The notes under the pieces were generated by a model. It had not been told where the DNA came from, searched no databases, and was given only the letters and a program-made list of their open reading frames with translations. A DNA stretch of 64,000 bases from Caulobacteraceae bacterium PMMR1 (lineage in GTDB: Bacteria > Pseudomonadota > Alphaproteobacteria > Caulobacterales > Caulobacteraceae), in the NCBI GenBank assembly GCA_000733915.1, contig JPOM01000001.1, positions 1,054,001 through 1,118,000 on the forward strand, written 5' to 3'. Shown here in pieces: positions 52,178 through 61,772 of the stretch. Numbering within the stretch: position 1 is the first letter of the stretch; each line of letters begins with the position of its first letter. The position numbers and the translations under genes are program-made.

Positions 52178-54627
52178 GCCTCCCGATCCATGAGGCGCTG
52201 CCTGACCTGACCGCAGCGCTCCGGGAGACGAACACCGCCGTGCTGGTCGCCCCGCCGGGAGCCGGCAAGACGACCGTCACGCCGCTCGCCCTGCTCGACG
52301 AGCCCTGGGTTGCGGGCGGCAAGCTGCTGGTGCTGGAACCGCGCCGGCTGGCAGCAAAGGCGGCGGCGGCGCGTATGGCCGACACCCTGGGCGAGGAGGT
52401 CGGCGCGACGGTCGGCTTCCGCGTGCGCCTGGAGAGCCGGGTCTCGCGCGCCACCCGGATCGAGGTCCTCACCGAGGGCGTGTTCACCCGCATGATCCTG
52501 GACGACCCTGGGCTAGAGGGCGTGGCCGCCGTTCTCTTCGACGAGTTCCACGAGCGGAGCCTGGACGCGGACCTCGGCCTGGCGCTCGCCCGGGACGCCC
52601 AGGGCGTGCTGAGGGACGACCTTCGGATCCTGGTCATGTCCGCGACGCTGGAGGGGGCGCGGATCGCTGCGCGGCTGGGCGAGGCTCGCCTGATCGAGAG
52701 CGAAGGCAAGGCCTACCCCGTCGAGACGCGCTACCTCGGACGCGAGCCAGGCCAGCGGATCGAAGATCAGGTGGCCCGCGCCGTCCGCCTGGCGTTGGCC
52801 GAGACGCGCGGCGACGTCCTGGCCTTCCTGCCGGGCCAGGCGGAAATCCGCCGCACGGTGGAGCAGTTGGAGGGTCGCCTGCCCCGTGACGTCGACCTCG
52901 CGCCCCTTTACGGCGCCCTGGACCGGCGCGCACAGGACGCAGCGATCCGCCCTTCGCAGGAGGGACGGCGCAAGGTCGTACTGGCCACGGCGATCGCTGA
53001 GACCAGCCTCACCATCGAAGGCGTGCGGGTGGTGGTCGACTCGGGCCTTTCCCGCGTGCCGCGGTTCGATCCGGCCAGCGGCCTGACGCGGCTTCGCACC
53101 GAGCGCGTGACCCGCGCCGCCGCGGACCAACGCCGAGGCCGGGCCGGGCGCACCGCGCCAGGCGTCTGCTATCGCCTCTGGGACGAGGCGGAGACGCGCG
53201 CGCTTGCCCCCTTCGGCCGGCCGGAAATCCTGGAGGCGGACCTCTCGGGCCTGGTTCTGGACCTCGCCGCCTGGGGCGTGCGGGACGTCCGGGACCTGGC
53301 CTTCCTCGATCCCCCGCCTGAGCCCGCCCTTTCCGAGGCGCGCCGTCTGCTGGGGGGCCTGCAGGCGCTGGACGCCCAGGGCGCGCTCACCGCACACGGG
53401 CGGGAGATGGCGCGCCTGCCCCTGCCGCCGCGGCTGGCGCACATGCTGCTGGCGGCCGCGAAGGCGGGCGCGGGGGCGGCGGCGGCGCGTGTGGCTGTGC
53501 TCCTGACCGAGCAGGGCCTGGGCGGGACGAGCGTCGATCTCGGCGAGCGCCTGAGCGCCTGGGGGCGGGACCGCTCGCCCCGGGCGCGGGACGCCGAAGC
53601 GCTCGCACGCCGCTGGGCGAGCCTGGCGCGCGGCCAGCCCGGGCCCGGGCATAAGGGGAGCGCGATCTCGCTCGGGCGGCTCCTGGCCGAGGCCTATCCG
53701 GAACGGATCGCCCGCGCCCGGGGCGCCCCCGGCGAGTTCCGCCTCACCAGCGGCCGGGGCGCCTTCATCGATCCTGGCGAGCGTCTCGCCCGGGCGACCT
53801 GGCTGGCGGTGGCCGAACTCGGCGGCGGCGGGACCCGGGACCGGATCACCCTGGCGGCGGAGATCGACGAAGCGGAGCTGCTCGCCGCCTTCGCCGACCG
53901 GGTCGAGACCACCGACGCCCTGGAGACCGACGCCGCCGGCCGCGTGAAGGCCTGGCGGACGCGGCGACTGGGCGCGCTCGTGCTGGAGCGCCGCGAGCAG
54001 CCGGTCTCCCCGGAGCTGATCGTTGCGGCGCTGATGGACCGGGTCCGGGCCGAAGGTCTGTCCGCCCTGCCGCCGTCGGAGGCCGGCGAGCAGCTGCGCG
54101 CGCGGGTGGCCTTCCTGCGCAGCCTCGATCCGGACGCCTGGCCCGACCTGTCCGACGCCGCCCTCGTGGCGCGCCTGGACGAGTGGCTCCCGCCCTTGCT
54201 CGCCGGTCGCACCGCCCTGGCGCACATTCCGCCCGACGCCGTCGCCGACGCGATCCGCTGCCTCTTGCCCTGGGAGCGCCAGCGCGACCTCGACCGCCTG
54301 GCGCCGCCGCGCTTCGCCACCCCGGCCGGTACGAGCGCGTCGATCGACTACCGGGCGGAGGGCGGCCCGCGCGCGGAGGTCCGGGTGCAGGAGCTGTTCG
54401 GACTGGCGGAGCATCCCATGCTGGCCGAGGGGCGCGCCCCGCTCACGCTCAGCCTGCTCTCCCCGGCGCGGCGGCCCGTGCAGGTGACGCGCGACTTGCC
54501 GGGGTTCTGGCGCGGGTCTTGGCGGGAGGTCCGCACCGAGATGCGCGGCCGCTATCCGCGTCACGTCTGGCCCGAGGACCCGCTTGCGGCGCTCCCCACG
54601 ACGCGGGCCAAGCCGCGGGGGTCCTAA
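52168..54627 (+). CDS. hrpB: ATP-dependent helicase HrpB
   Basis: An 819-residue DEAH/RHA-type helicase. Motif [18 protein letters not shown] near residue 28, Ia [18 protein letters not shown], motif [18 protein letters not shown] (DEFH), motif III MSATLEG, motif [22 protein letters not shown], motif [20 protein letters not shown]. The HA2 region and the HrpB-specific C-terminal domain ([45 protein letters not shown]) complete it. The end AKPRGS is standard. The start is the GTG at 52168 inside the gatA tail. Its exact role is unknown in most bacteria. Confidence 0.94.
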   Translation: MGLSLPIHEALPDLTAALRETNTAVLVAPPGAGKTTVTPLALLDEPWVAGGKLLVLEPRRLAAKAAAARMADTLGEEVGATVGFRVRLESRVSRATRIEVLTEGVFTRMILDDPGLEGVAAVLFDEFHERSLDADLGLALARDAQGVLRDDLRILVMSATLEGARIAARLGEARLIESEGKAYPVETRYLGREPGQRIEDQVARAVRLALAETRGDVLAFLPGQAEIRRTVEQLEGRLPRDVDLAPLYGALDRRAQDAAIRPSQEGRRKVVLATAIAETSLTIEGVRVVVDSGLSRVPRFDPASGLTRLRTERVTRAAADQRRGRAGRTAPGVCYRLWDEAETRALAPFGRPEILEADLSGLVLDLAAWGVRDVRDLAFLDPPPEPALSEARRLLGGLQALDAQGALTAHGREMARLPLPPRLAHMLLAAAKAGAGAAAARVAVLLTEQGLGGTSVDLGERLSAWGRDRSPRARDAEALARRWASLARGQPGPGHKGSAISLGRLLAEAYPERIARARGAPGEFRLTSGRGAFIDPGERLARATWLAVAELGGGGTRDRITLAAEIDEAELLAAFADRVETTDALETDAAGRVKAWRTRRLGALVLERREQPVSPELIVAALMDRVRAEGLSALPPSEAGEQLRARVAFLRSLDPDAWPDLSDAALVARLDEWLPPLLAGRTALAHIPPDAVADAIRCLLPWERQRDLDRLAPPRFATPAGTSASIDYRAEGGPRAEVRVQELFGLAEHPMLAEGRAPLTLSLLSPARRPVQVTRDLPGFWRGSWREVRTEMRGRYPRHVWPEDPLAALPTTRAKPRGS

Positions 54628-55418
54628 GGCAGCAGCGCGTAGAGCATGATCCCCGTCGCGACGGCGAGGTTCAGGCTGTCCGCCCGGCCGCGCATCGGGA
54701 TCTTCACATTGACGTCGCAGGCGCGAGCGAGCTCGGGCGGCAGGCCCTGCTGCTCATTGCCCATCAGGAGCAGGGTCGGCGCCCGATAGTTGGCGGCGCG
54801 GTAGTCGGTGGTGGCGGACAGGAGCGAGCCGACTACGCTGCCCGGCCATGCGGTGCGCCAGGCCAGGAACTCCTGCAGCGCCGCCCGCGCGATCCTGACC
54901 GCGAAGATCGAGCCCATGGTCGCACGCACCGCTTCCACCGAATAGGGATCGGCGCACTCGCCGACGAGAATCACGCCGCCCGCCCCGGCCGCGTCCGCCG
55001 TCCGCACGATGGTCCCGAGGTTGCCGGGGTCGCGCACCCGGTCCAGCGCCACCCAGCAGGCCGCGGCGTCGGGCTGGATGTCCTGCAGCGGCGTGAACGC
55101 CTGGGGAAAGATGCCCAGGACCGTCTGCGGGTTCTCACGGCGGGAGACCTTCTCCAGCACGTCGTGACTGACCTCCAGCAGCTCGCCGCCGGCCTGGGCG
55201 GTGGCGCGGGCGACCCGCTGCAGCACCGGGTGATCGGCCGCCTCCCGCCCGAAAAAGAGGGTGCGGGGCGTGCGTCCGAGCTCCACCGCCTCGGCCACGA
55301 TCTTCAGCCCCTCCGCCAAGAACAGGCCCGAGGCCTCGCGCTCCTTGCGCATGTGCAGCGCGCGGGCGGCCTTCACCGTCGCGTTCTGCAGCGAGGTGAC
55401 CGGGCGCGCCGGGATCAT
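54624..55418 (-). CDS. TrmH/SpoU-family RNA 2'-O-methyltransferase
   Basis: A 264-residue SPOUT methyltransferase. The N-terminal substrate-binding domain (SLQNATVKAARALHMRKEREASGLFLAEGLKIVAEAVE) resembles RlmB/TsnR types. The knotted domain has motif 1 ALDRVRDPGNLGTIVRTADAAGAGGVIL, motif 2 LLLMGNEQQGLPPELARACDVNVKIPM and motif 3 DSLNLAVATGIMLYALL. The target is probably a 23S rRNA or tRNA ribose. It overlaps the next methyltransferase gene upstream by 4 bases and is convergent with hrpB. Confidence 0.9.
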   Translation of the reverse strand: MIPARPVTSLQNATVKAARALHMRKEREASGLFLAEGLKIVAEAVELGRTPRTLFFGREAADHPVLQRVARATAQAGGELLEVSHDVLEKVSRRENPQTVLGIFPQAFTPLQDIQPDAAACWVALDRVRDPGNLGTIVRTADAAGAGGVILVGECADPYSVEAVRATMGSIFAVRIARAALQEFLAWRTAWPGSVVGSLLSATTDYRAANYRAPTLLLMGNEQQGLPPELARACDVNVKIPMRGRADSLNLAVATGIMLYALLP

Positions 55419-56302
55419 GATTCCGCGCTCCAGCGGGCGAAGAAGCTGAGGCCGATCTCGCGCCCTTCCGCCTCCACCAGCGCCAGCTCGCCCCAGTCGA
55501 TCACCCCCTCCCGCGATCGGAGCACGTCGTTCACCAGGTGGGCGAGGCTGAGGCTTGAAATCCTGGCCGCATAGCCGTTCAGCAGCAGGAAGTCAGCGTC
55601 GGCCGCCAGCAGGGCGGCGCAGTCGGAAAGCAGCGCTGGCAGGTCCTCGAACAGCCGCCAGACCTCCCCGCCCGGGCCGCGGCCATATTTGGGGGGGTCG
55701 AGAATGATCCCGTCGTAAAGAGCGCCGCGCCGGCCTTCCCGCTGCACCCACTTGCGCGCGTCCTCGGTCAGCCAGCGGATCGGGCGATCGGCCAGGCCCG
55801 ACACCGCAGCGTTCTCCCGGGCATAGGCCACGGACTTCTTCGAGGCGTCGACGTGGGTGACCTGGGCGCCGGCTGCGGCGCAGACCAGCGAGGCCACGCC
55901 CGTATAGCCGAAGAGGTTCAGCACCCTGAGCGGGCGGGCCTCGCAGCGCGCCTTCAGCCAGGCCCAGTTCGCCGCCTGCTCAGGGAAGAAGGCCAGGTGA
56001 CGGAAGGGCGTGAAGCGGGCGTGGAAGCGGACGCTGTCCCACGCCAGCTCGAAGCGCTCGGGCGCGCCGCCGTCCATCCGCCAGCGCCCCTCGTCCTCCT
56101 CGCCCGAGGGATCGAACACCGCGTGCGCCCGGGCCCAAACCTCGGGCGTGAGGCGGGGCGACCAGAAGCACTGCGGCTCCGGCCGCACGACGGTGAACGG
56201 GCCGTAGCGCTCGAGCTTGCGGCCGTCTCCGGAATCCAGCAGCGCATAGTCCGCCCAGGGCTGGGTGCGCAGGACCTCGGGGGCGGCGGCGAGGCGGGGC
56301 AG
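55415..56302 (-). CDS. RlmI-like class I SAM-dependent methyltransferase, unusual start
   Basis: An SAM-dependent methyltransferase of the RlmI/23S rRNA m5C type. SAM motif VLNLFGYTGVASLVCAAAGAQVTHVDASKKSVAYARENA and catalytic-loop DGIILDPPKYGRGPGGEVWRLFED are clear. The first canonical start is a GTG at 56188 (RPEPQCFWSPRL), but coding-like sequence continues upstream in the same frame: LPRLAAAPEVLRTQPWADYALLDSGDGRKLERYGPFTVV. No ATG, GTG or TTG occurs there; a CTG at 56302 has GGGG about 10 bases upstream, and another CTG at 56320 overlaps the DUF3126 stop. I extend to 56302 tentatively. It is in one unit with the DUF3126 and TrmH genes. Confidence 0.75.
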   Translation of the reverse strand: MPRLAAAPEVLRTQPWADYALLDSGDGRKLERYGPFTVVRPEPQCFWSPRLTPEVWARAHAVFDPSGEEDEGRWRMDGGAPERFELAWDSVRFHARFTPFRHLAFFPEQAANWAWLKARCEARPLRVLNLFGYTGVASLVCAAAGAQVTHVDASKKSVAYARENAAVSGLADRPIRWLTEDARKWVQREGRRGALYDGIILDPPKYGRGPGGEVWRLFEDLPALLSDCAALLAADADFLLLNGYAARISSLSLAHLVNDVLRSREGVIDWGELALVEAEGREIGLSFFARWSAES

Positions 56303-56316
56303 GGTGGTCGGGCCCC

Positions 56317-56526
56317 TCAGCCCTTCAGGTCTTCCGCGAGGATCGCCATTTCGAACAGGAAGGAGCCGTCGTCGTCCTCGTCCTGGTAAAGAACGCCCAC
56401 GAACTCGTCTGCGACATAGACCTCGCAGCTGTCCTTCTGCTTCGGACGGGCCTTCAGCGTGATCTTGTCATTGCCGAAGGTGCGTCGCAGGTGGGCCTGG
56501 ATTCGCTGGGTGTCGTGCTCGGTCAC
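56317..56526 (-). CDS. DUF3126 family protein
   Basis: A 69-residue cytoplasmic protein of the alphaproteobacterial DUF3126 family: TEHDTQRIQAHLRRTFGNDKITLKARPKQKDSCEVYVADEFVGVLYQDEDDDGSFLFEMAILAEDL covers the whole domain. Function unknown. It is first of a three-gene minus-strand run with two RNA-methyltransferase-type genes, and its stop codon lies within 15 bases of the probable start of the next gene. Confidence 0.9.
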   Translation of the reverse strand: MTEHDTQRIQAHLRRTFGNDKITLKARPKQKDSCEVYVADEFVGVLYQDEDDDGSFLFEMAILAEDLKG

Positions 56527-56731
56527 GCGGGCTCGCCTTGGCTGATCTCAAAGGTGGGTCTAGAGCGCCTTGCGCCGACGGAAAAGGGAGAACGGCGTCG
56601 ACCCCGGCCGGCTCCACAGGCAAGCGCGACAGTTTTGCTGCAGATGCGAATAAGCTGGACGGGGAACGTGGTCGGGCCGAGGATCGTTGAACCCGGGTCG
56701 GGAAGGACGTGTGCGGAGGCTTGCGGCTCAC

Positions 56732-56986
56732 ATGGCGGACGTGGTTCTGAAGCTGCCTGTGGACGCCGAGGAGTCGATCCTGTTCGGGCGCTATCTGAAC
56801 CGCTTCATGGAGAGTCGGGCCGAAGAGGCCGCGCGCTTCGCCGCCGAGAGCGACGCTCCCTATCTGATGCTGAGCTCCGACCCGGCGGCGGGCGCGGAGG
56901 CGAAGATCCTGGTGTTCCAGGAACAGGCGGTGGCGCGCGCCTTCCACAGCGGCTGGACGCAGGCTCGGAGCCGTCGCTCGGCCTGA
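56732..56986 (+). CDS. Small conserved hypothetical protein
   Basis: An 84-residue soluble protein from the ATG at 56732 (MADVVLKLPVDAEESILFGRYLNRFMESRAEEAARFAAE, then YLMLSSDPAAGAEAKILVFQEQAVARAFHSGW). It is predicted alpha/beta with no signal peptide and no recognised domain. An upstream in-frame start exists but the sequence before 56732 is not convincing. It is followed 28 bases later by thiO on the same strand, so possibly cotranscribed. Confidence 0.65.
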   Translation: MADVVLKLPVDAEESILFGRYLNRFMESRAEEAARFAAESDAPYLMLSSDPAAGAEAKILVFQEQAVARAFHSGWTQARSRRSA

Positions 56987-57014
56987 ATCCTTTGGCCGGT
57001 TTCGCGGGCGTCCG

Positions 57015-58049
57015 GTGAGGCGTCCGACTGTCCAGGTCGTCGGTGCGGGCGTGTTGGGCTTGGCCTGCGCCCTGGCCCTGGTTCGGCGCGGCGTGCGCGT
57101 CACCGTCTTCGACGACGGCCTGCCAGGGCAGGCGTCGCGCGTCGCCGCCGGCATGATCGCCCCCGCCTTCGAGGCCGCGTTGGAGGACGCGGACGCGGGC
57201 CGAGCGGCCCTCTACCGAAGCGCTCGAGACGCTTGGGAGAGCGTCCTGCCGGGCGTAGTCCAGGCTTCCGGCGCGGTATGGCTGAGCGCCGAGGAGGCCA
57301 GCGCCTGGGACATGGCCGGGCGGCTCGCGCGGCTGGGTTTCTGCGCCGATCTGCTGCGCCGCAGCGATCTCGAGGCGCTTCAGCCTGGACTGGCGCCGGA
57401 CCTTAGCCACGGCGTGCGCGCGCTCGACGATGGCTTGCTGTCTGCGCCCGAGGCCGTGGCGGGCCTGACCTCGAGCGTGGTCGCGGCCGGAGGCCGGGTC
57501 GAGCCGAGGGCCTGGCGGAGCGAAGACCGCGACGGCCCCGTCGTGCTCGCCCCCGGGCCGGGCGCTGATGATCTGGTCGAGGTCGCGCCGGAACTCGGGC
57601 TGCTGACCCCTATCAAGGGGCAGCGAATAAGCTACCCTCGCGTGCGCGACCCCGGTCCGGTGCTGCGGGCGCAAGGCGTCTATCTGGCGCCGGGTCCAGG
57701 CGGTCTCATCGCGGGGGCGACCATGGAGCCGGGCCGGCGGGACCTGGACCTCGACCCCGCGCAGCTCGCAGCCCTGCACGCCCGCGCCGCCGCGCTGCTC
57801 CCGGCGCTTGGGTCCCAACCCTACGAGGGGCGCGCTGGCGTGCGCATGGCGACCCCCGACGGCCTGCCGCTCGCGGGTTCGTCCTCCCGGGACGGAGTGA
57901 TCCTGGCCGCAGGCGCGCGCCGCAACGGCTGGCTGCTGGCGCCCGTGGTGGCCGAGGTCGTGGCCGCCGCCGTGCTGAGCGAGCCGCCGCCGCCCGAGGC
58001 CGCGCTGCTCGACCCCGGCCGGTTTGCGCGCTTGGCGGTCAGCGGCTAA
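57015..58049 (+). CDS. thiO: FAD-dependent glycine/D-amino-acid oxidase (ThiO-like)
   Basis: A 344-residue DAO-family flavoprotein. The N-terminal FAD site is VQVVGAGVLGLACALALVRRGVRVTVFD (GxGxxG). GQASRVAAGMIAPAFE is the conserved loop following the FAD site. ELGLLTPIKGQRISY is the mid-domain motif and the C-terminal RAGVRMATPDGLPLAG, with ILAAGARRNGWLLAPVVAEVV, closes the flavin pocket. The size and pattern fit glycine oxidase ThiO of thiamine synthesis, but no other thi gene is nearby, so specificity is inferred. The start is a GTG at 57015. Confidence 0.8.
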   Translation: MRRPTVQVVGAGVLGLACALALVRRGVRVTVFDDGLPGQASRVAAGMIAPAFEAALEDADAGRAALYRSARDAWESVLPGVVQASGAVWLSAEEASAWDMAGRLARLGFCADLLRRSDLEALQPGLAPDLSHGVRALDDGLLSAPEAVAGLTSSVVAAGGRVEPRAWRSEDRDGPVVLAPGPGADDLVEVAPELGLLTPIKGQRISYPRVRDPGPVLRAQGVYLAPGPGGLIAGATMEPGRRDLDLDPAQLAALHARAAALLPALGSQPYEGRAGVRMATPDGLPLAGSSSRDGVILAAGARRNGWLLAPVVAEVVAAAVLSEPPPPEAALLDPGRFARLAVSG

Positions 58050-58077
58050 GCCGAGGCGCTGCAAGGAGGTCTGCCGC

Positions 58078-59244
58078 ATGTCGTTCTGGCTCACCGAGGA
58101 ACAGGAAGCGATCCGCGAGGGTGTGCAGCGCGTCTGCGACGGCTTCACCGACGAGTTCTGGCGCGAGACCGACGCGACCGGAACCTTCCCCGAGCCCTTC
58201 GTGGCGCAGATGGCGGCCGGCGGCTGGCTCGGCGCGGCCATGCCGGAGTGCTACGGCGGCGCGGGCCTCGGCCTCACCGAGGCGTCCATCGTCATGCAGA
58301 CGGTGGCGCAGTCCGGCGCAGGCTTTTCCGGCGCCTCGGCCATCCACCTGAACATCTTCGGCCCGATGCCGATCGTGAAGTTCGGCACCGACTGGCAGAA
58401 GCAGACCTACCTGCCGCCGATCATCTCCGGCCAGGACAAGATGTGCTTCGCGGTCACCGAGCCGAACTCAGGCCTGGACACCTCGAGCCTGGAGACCCGG
58501 GCGGAGCGCACGAACGACGGCTATCGCATCAACGGCCGCAAGATCTGGACCACCAGCGCCCAGCGCGCCAACAAGATCATCCTGATCGCGCGGACCACGC
58601 CCAAGGACCAGGTCCGCAAGCCCACCGAGGGCCTGAGCCTCTTCTACACCGACTTCGACCGCGGGCGGATCGAGGCCAAGCCGATCCCGAAAATGGGCCG
58701 GCGGGCGGTGGAGTGCAACACGCTCTTCATCGACGACCTGCACGTGCCCAAAGAAGCCCTGATCGGGGAGGAGGGGCAGGGCTTCAAGTACCTGCTGCAG
58801 GGGCTGAACCCCGAGCGCGTGCTGTTCGCGGTGGAGGCGATCGGGCTCGGGCGCGCCGCCATCGCCAAGGCCGCGCAGTATGCCAAGGAGCGCATCGTCT
58901 TCGGTCGCCCCATCGGCCAGAACCAGGGCGTGCAGCATCCGCTCGCCAAGTCCTGGGCGGAGCTGGAAGCGGCCAACCTCCTCGCGTTCAAGGCGGCCGC
59001 CCTCTACGACGCCGGCAAGGAGTGCGGGGCGGAGGCGAACGCCGCCAAGTACCTGGGCGCTGAGGCGGGGTTCCATGCCTGCGAGGCGGCGGTGCTGGCG
59101 CACGGGGGCATGGGCTATGCCCGCGAGTACGACGTGGAGCGCTATTTCCGCGAGGCCATGATCGCCCGCATCGCGCCGGTCAGTCGCGAGATGATCCTGA
59201 ACTTCATCGCCGAGCGGGTGCTGGGCCTGCCCAAAAGCTACTGA
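58078..59244 (+). CDS. Acyl-CoA dehydrogenase
   Basis: A 388-residue flavoprotein for the alpha,beta-dehydrogenation of acyl-CoA. N-terminal helices LTEEQEAIREGVQRVCDGF, the beta domain CFAVTEPNSGLDTSSLETRAER and GRKIWTTSAQRANKIILIA, PKMGRRAVECNTLFIDDLHVP, and the C-terminal helical domain KERIVFGRPIGQNQGVQHPLA, ending in GGMGYAREYDVERYFREAMIARIAPVS with the family C-terminal region. AAGGAGGT lies 7 bases upstream of the ATG at 58078. The substrate range is unknown. It is convergent with hldD, 6 bases away. Confidence 0.92.
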   Translation: MSFWLTEEQEAIREGVQRVCDGFTDEFWRETDATGTFPEPFVAQMAAGGWLGAAMPECYGGAGLGLTEASIVMQTVAQSGAGFSGASAIHLNIFGPMPIVKFGTDWQKQTYLPPIISGQDKMCFAVTEPNSGLDTSSLETRAERTNDGYRINGRKIWTTSAQRANKIILIARTTPKDQVRKPTEGLSLFYTDFDRGRIEAKPIPKMGRRAVECNTLFIDDLHVPKEALIGEEGQGFKYLLQGLNPERVLFAVEAIGLGRAAIAKAAQYAKERIVFGRPIGQNQGVQHPLAKSWAELEAANLLAFKAAALYDAGKECGAEANAAKYLGAEAGFHACEAAVLAHGGMGYAREYDVERYFREAMIARIAPVSREMILNFIAERVLGLPKSY

Positions 59245-59250
59245 GCCGGT

Positions 59251-60243
59251 TCAGCCCTCGCGCGCGGCCAGCCAGGCGCCGTAGGCGGCGACGCCGTCTT
59301 CCAGCGACATGAAGGGCGCGTTCCAGCCGGACGCCCGCAGGCGCGTCATGTCGGCCTGCGTGAAATATTGGTACTTGTCGCGGAGCGTCTCGGGCATGTC
59401 GATGTACTCGATCACGGGCTCGCGTCCTGCGGCCGCGAAGGCTGCGCGGGCAAGGTCGGCGAAGCTGCGCGCCTGACCCGTGCCGAGATTGTAGACGCCG
59501 CTGCGCCCGCCGCCCTGCACCATCCAGGCGATCACCGCGGCGCAGTCCTTCACATAGACGAAATCTCGCCGCTGGCCGCCGTGCGGGTAATCGCGGCGGT
59601 AGGACTTGAAGAGCTTCACCGTCTCCCCGCGGGAGGCCTGAGGCCAGATCTGGTGCGCGACCGAGCGCTGGGGGCCCTTGTGCTGCTCGTGGGGGCCGTA
59701 CACGTTGAAGAACTTCAGCCCGAACCAGCGGGGCGGCGCGGCTCCCGCCTCGGCCTGGCGCACCGCCCAGACATCGAAGGCGGCCTTGGACCAGCCATAG
59801 GCGTTCAGCGGCTTCAGGCGCAGCAGGTGAGCCACGTCGTTGCTGTCGGAAAACCCCTCAGACCCGTTCCCATAGGTCGCGGCCGAGGAGGCGTAGATCA
59901 GGGGCGTCCCGTTCTGCGCGCACCAGCGCCAGAGGTCCCGCGACAGGCCGAAGTTGGACTGGACGATCAGGTCGGCGTCCGTCTCGGTGGTGGAGGACAC
60001 CGCGCCCATGTGCACGACCGCGTGCAGGGCGCCCGCATTGCCGTCGAGCCACGCCGCAAGCGCTTCCGGCGCGATGAAGTCGGCCAGCGGATAGGGCGCG
60101 AGGTTGCGCCACTTCTCCAGGTCGGTGGTGAGCAGGCGGTCGCAGACGGCGACGTCGTAGCGGTCCTCATCCGTCAGGGCGGCGACCACGTTGGAGCCGA
60201 TGAACCCGGCTCCGCCGGTCACCATGACCAGGGGCCGGCTCAC
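59251..60243 (-). CDS. hldD: ADP-glyceromanno-heptose 6-epimerase
   Basis: Converts ADP-D-glycero- to ADP-L-glycero-manno-heptose for the LPS core. NAD(P) motif VTGGAGFIGSNVVAAL, RLLTTDLEKWRNL, SSAATYGNGSEGF, catalytic YxxxK in LNAYGWSKAAFDVW, FFNVYGPHEQHKGPQRSVAHQIW and KLFKSYRRDYPHGGQRRDFVYVKD match HldD/RfaD. 330 residues. The start ATG overlaps the hldE stop by 4 bases, so the two are coupled and form the heptose operon. Confidence 0.95.
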   Translation of the reverse strand: MSRPLVMVTGGAGFIGSNVVAALTDEDRYDVAVCDRLLTTDLEKWRNLAPYPLADFIAPEALAAWLDGNAGALHAVVHMGAVSSTTETDADLIVQSNFGLSRDLWRWCAQNGTPLIYASSAATYGNGSEGFSDSNDVAHLLRLKPLNAYGWSKAAFDVWAVRQAEAGAAPPRWFGLKFFNVYGPHEQHKGPQRSVAHQIWPQASRGETVKLFKSYRRDYPHGGQRRDFVYVKDCAAVIAWMVQGGGRSGVYNLGTGQARSFADLARAAFAAAGREPVIEYIDMPETLRDKYQYFTQADMTRLRASGWNAPFMSLEDGVAAYGAWLAAREG

Positions 60244-61712
60244 GCCGCCGCGCCCCGGCCGCGCAGCCTCGCCAAGGCCGCGGTCGTGGAGTAGCCCTCC
60301 ACCAGGGGGGCGAGCTTCACCTCTCCGCCGTAGGACCGGACCACGTCGGCCCCCACCACCGCCTCCACCGTGTAGTCCGCCCCCTTGACCAGAACGTCAG
60401 GGCGGATCGCCTCGATCAGGGCGAGCGGCGTCGGCTCGTCAAAGGCCAGCACCAGGTCGACCGAGGCCAGGCCGGCCAGCACCAGCGCACGGCTCTCCAG
60501 GTCGTTGACCGGACGCTCCGGTCCCTTCAGGCGGCGGACGGAGGCGTCGGTGTTCACCGCCACCACGAGGCGATCGCACCAGGCGCGCGCCTGCGCCAGA
60601 TAGGCCACGTGGCCCCGATGCAGGATGTCGAAGCAGCCGTTGGTGAAGCCGACCTTCAGGCCCGCCCGGCGCCAGGACTGGAGCGTCTGCAATGCATCCT
60701 CGAGGGCGGTGATCTTGGCCTCGGCCGGGGCGAGGTGCTGGGCCAACTCCGCCTCGATCAACTCGTGCGGCGAGACGGTCGCGGTGCCGGCCTTGCCGAC
60801 CACGACGCCCGACGCCAGCAGCGCGAACTCCATCGCGGTCTGAAGGTCCGCCTCCGCAGCGAGGCTAGCGCCAAGGGCCGCGAGGCTGGTGTCGCCCGCG
60901 CCTGAGACGTCGAACACCTTGCGCGGCGGGGCCTTGGCGTGGCGGACCAGGCCGCCGCGGGGCAGCAGGCTCATGCCGTCGCCGGCGCGGGTGACCAGGA
61001 TCGCGCGGGCCTCGCACGCCGCCAGCGCCGCCTCCAGCGCCGTCGCGGCTTCCGCGTCTGAGCCGACGGGCAGGTCGGCGGTGGTCGAGAGCTCCCAGGC
61101 GTTGGGCTTGATCAGGTCCGCCGGGCCGTACTTGGCGAAGCTGCGGCCCTTGGGATCGACCACGACCGGGCAGCCCGTCCGCGCGGCCGCCTCGTGACAG
61201 GCGGCGATCACGGCGGGCGTGACGGCGCCCTTGGCGTAGTCGGAGAGCAGGATGGCGCCGACGTCTTGGGCGTGCTCGGCGATCGCGCGGGCGAGGGCGG
61301 CGTCGGTTTCGGCCGGGATCGGGGCGGCGACCTCGTCGTCCAAGCGCAGGAGCTGTTGGCCGCCGGCGACGAAGCGGGTCTTGGCCGTGGTCGGTCGGTC
61401 GGGAGCGGTCACGAACACCGGCCGCACGCCCTCCGCCGACAGCTGATCCGCCAGGGCCGCCGCGTCGGCGTCCGCGCCCACCGCCCCGATGCAGACGGCC
61501 TGAAGCCCCAGCGCCGCGACGTTGCGCGCGACATTGGCCGCCGCGCCCGGCATGGCGGTCTCATGCGTCCGGCTCAGCACCGGGATCGGCGCCTCGGGCG
61601 ACACCCGGCCCACCTCGCCATAGACGTAGCGGTCCAGCATGACGTCGCCGACGCAGACGACCTTGCGGCCGCGCGCCCGCTCGAGCAGGCCCTGCAGGGC
61701 GGAGAAGTCCAT
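60240..61712 (-). CDS. hldE: Bifunctional heptose-7-phosphate kinase / heptose-1-phosphate adenylyltransferase
   Basis: Two-domain enzyme of ADP-heptose synthesis. The N-terminal PfkB-type kinase (about residues 1-320) shows VVCVGDVMLDRYVYGEVGRVSPEAPIPVL, GGAANVA-like GAAANVARNVAALG, DYAKGAVTP and GAGDTSLAALGASLA. The C-terminal nucleotidyltransferase has VGFTNGCFDILHRGHVAYL (HxGH) and VAVNTDASVRRLKGPERPVNDLESR. 490 residues, normal for the fused form. It precedes hldD with an ATGA overlap. Beyond its start lies an IS481-like element. Confidence 0.95.
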   Translation of the reverse strand: MDFSALQGLLERARGRKVVCVGDVMLDRYVYGEVGRVSPEAPIPVLSRTHETAMPGAAANVARNVAALGLQAVCIGAVGADADAAALADQLSAEGVRPVFVTAPDRPTTAKTRFVAGGQQLLRLDDEVAAPIPAETDAALARAIAEHAQDVGAILLSDYAKGAVTPAVIAACHEAAARTGCPVVVDPKGRSFAKYGPADLIKPNAWELSTTADLPVGSDAEAATALEAALAACEARAILVTRAGDGMSLLPRGGLVRHAKAPPRKVFDVSGAGDTSLAALGASLAAEADLQTAMEFALLASGVVVGKAGTATVSPHELIEAELAQHLAPAEAKITALEDALQTLQSWRRAGLKVGFTNGCFDILHRGHVAYLAQARAWCDRLVVAVNTDASVRRLKGPERPVNDLESRALVLAGLASVDLVLAFDEPTPLALIEAIRPDVLVKGADYTVEAVVGADVVRSYGGEVKLAPLVEGYSTTAALARLRGRGAAA

Positions 61713-61772
61713 GGCGGCCTTGATAAGCCGTTCGCGCCATTCAGCAAGAGGAGGGCGTCTGCGTCGCCGATG

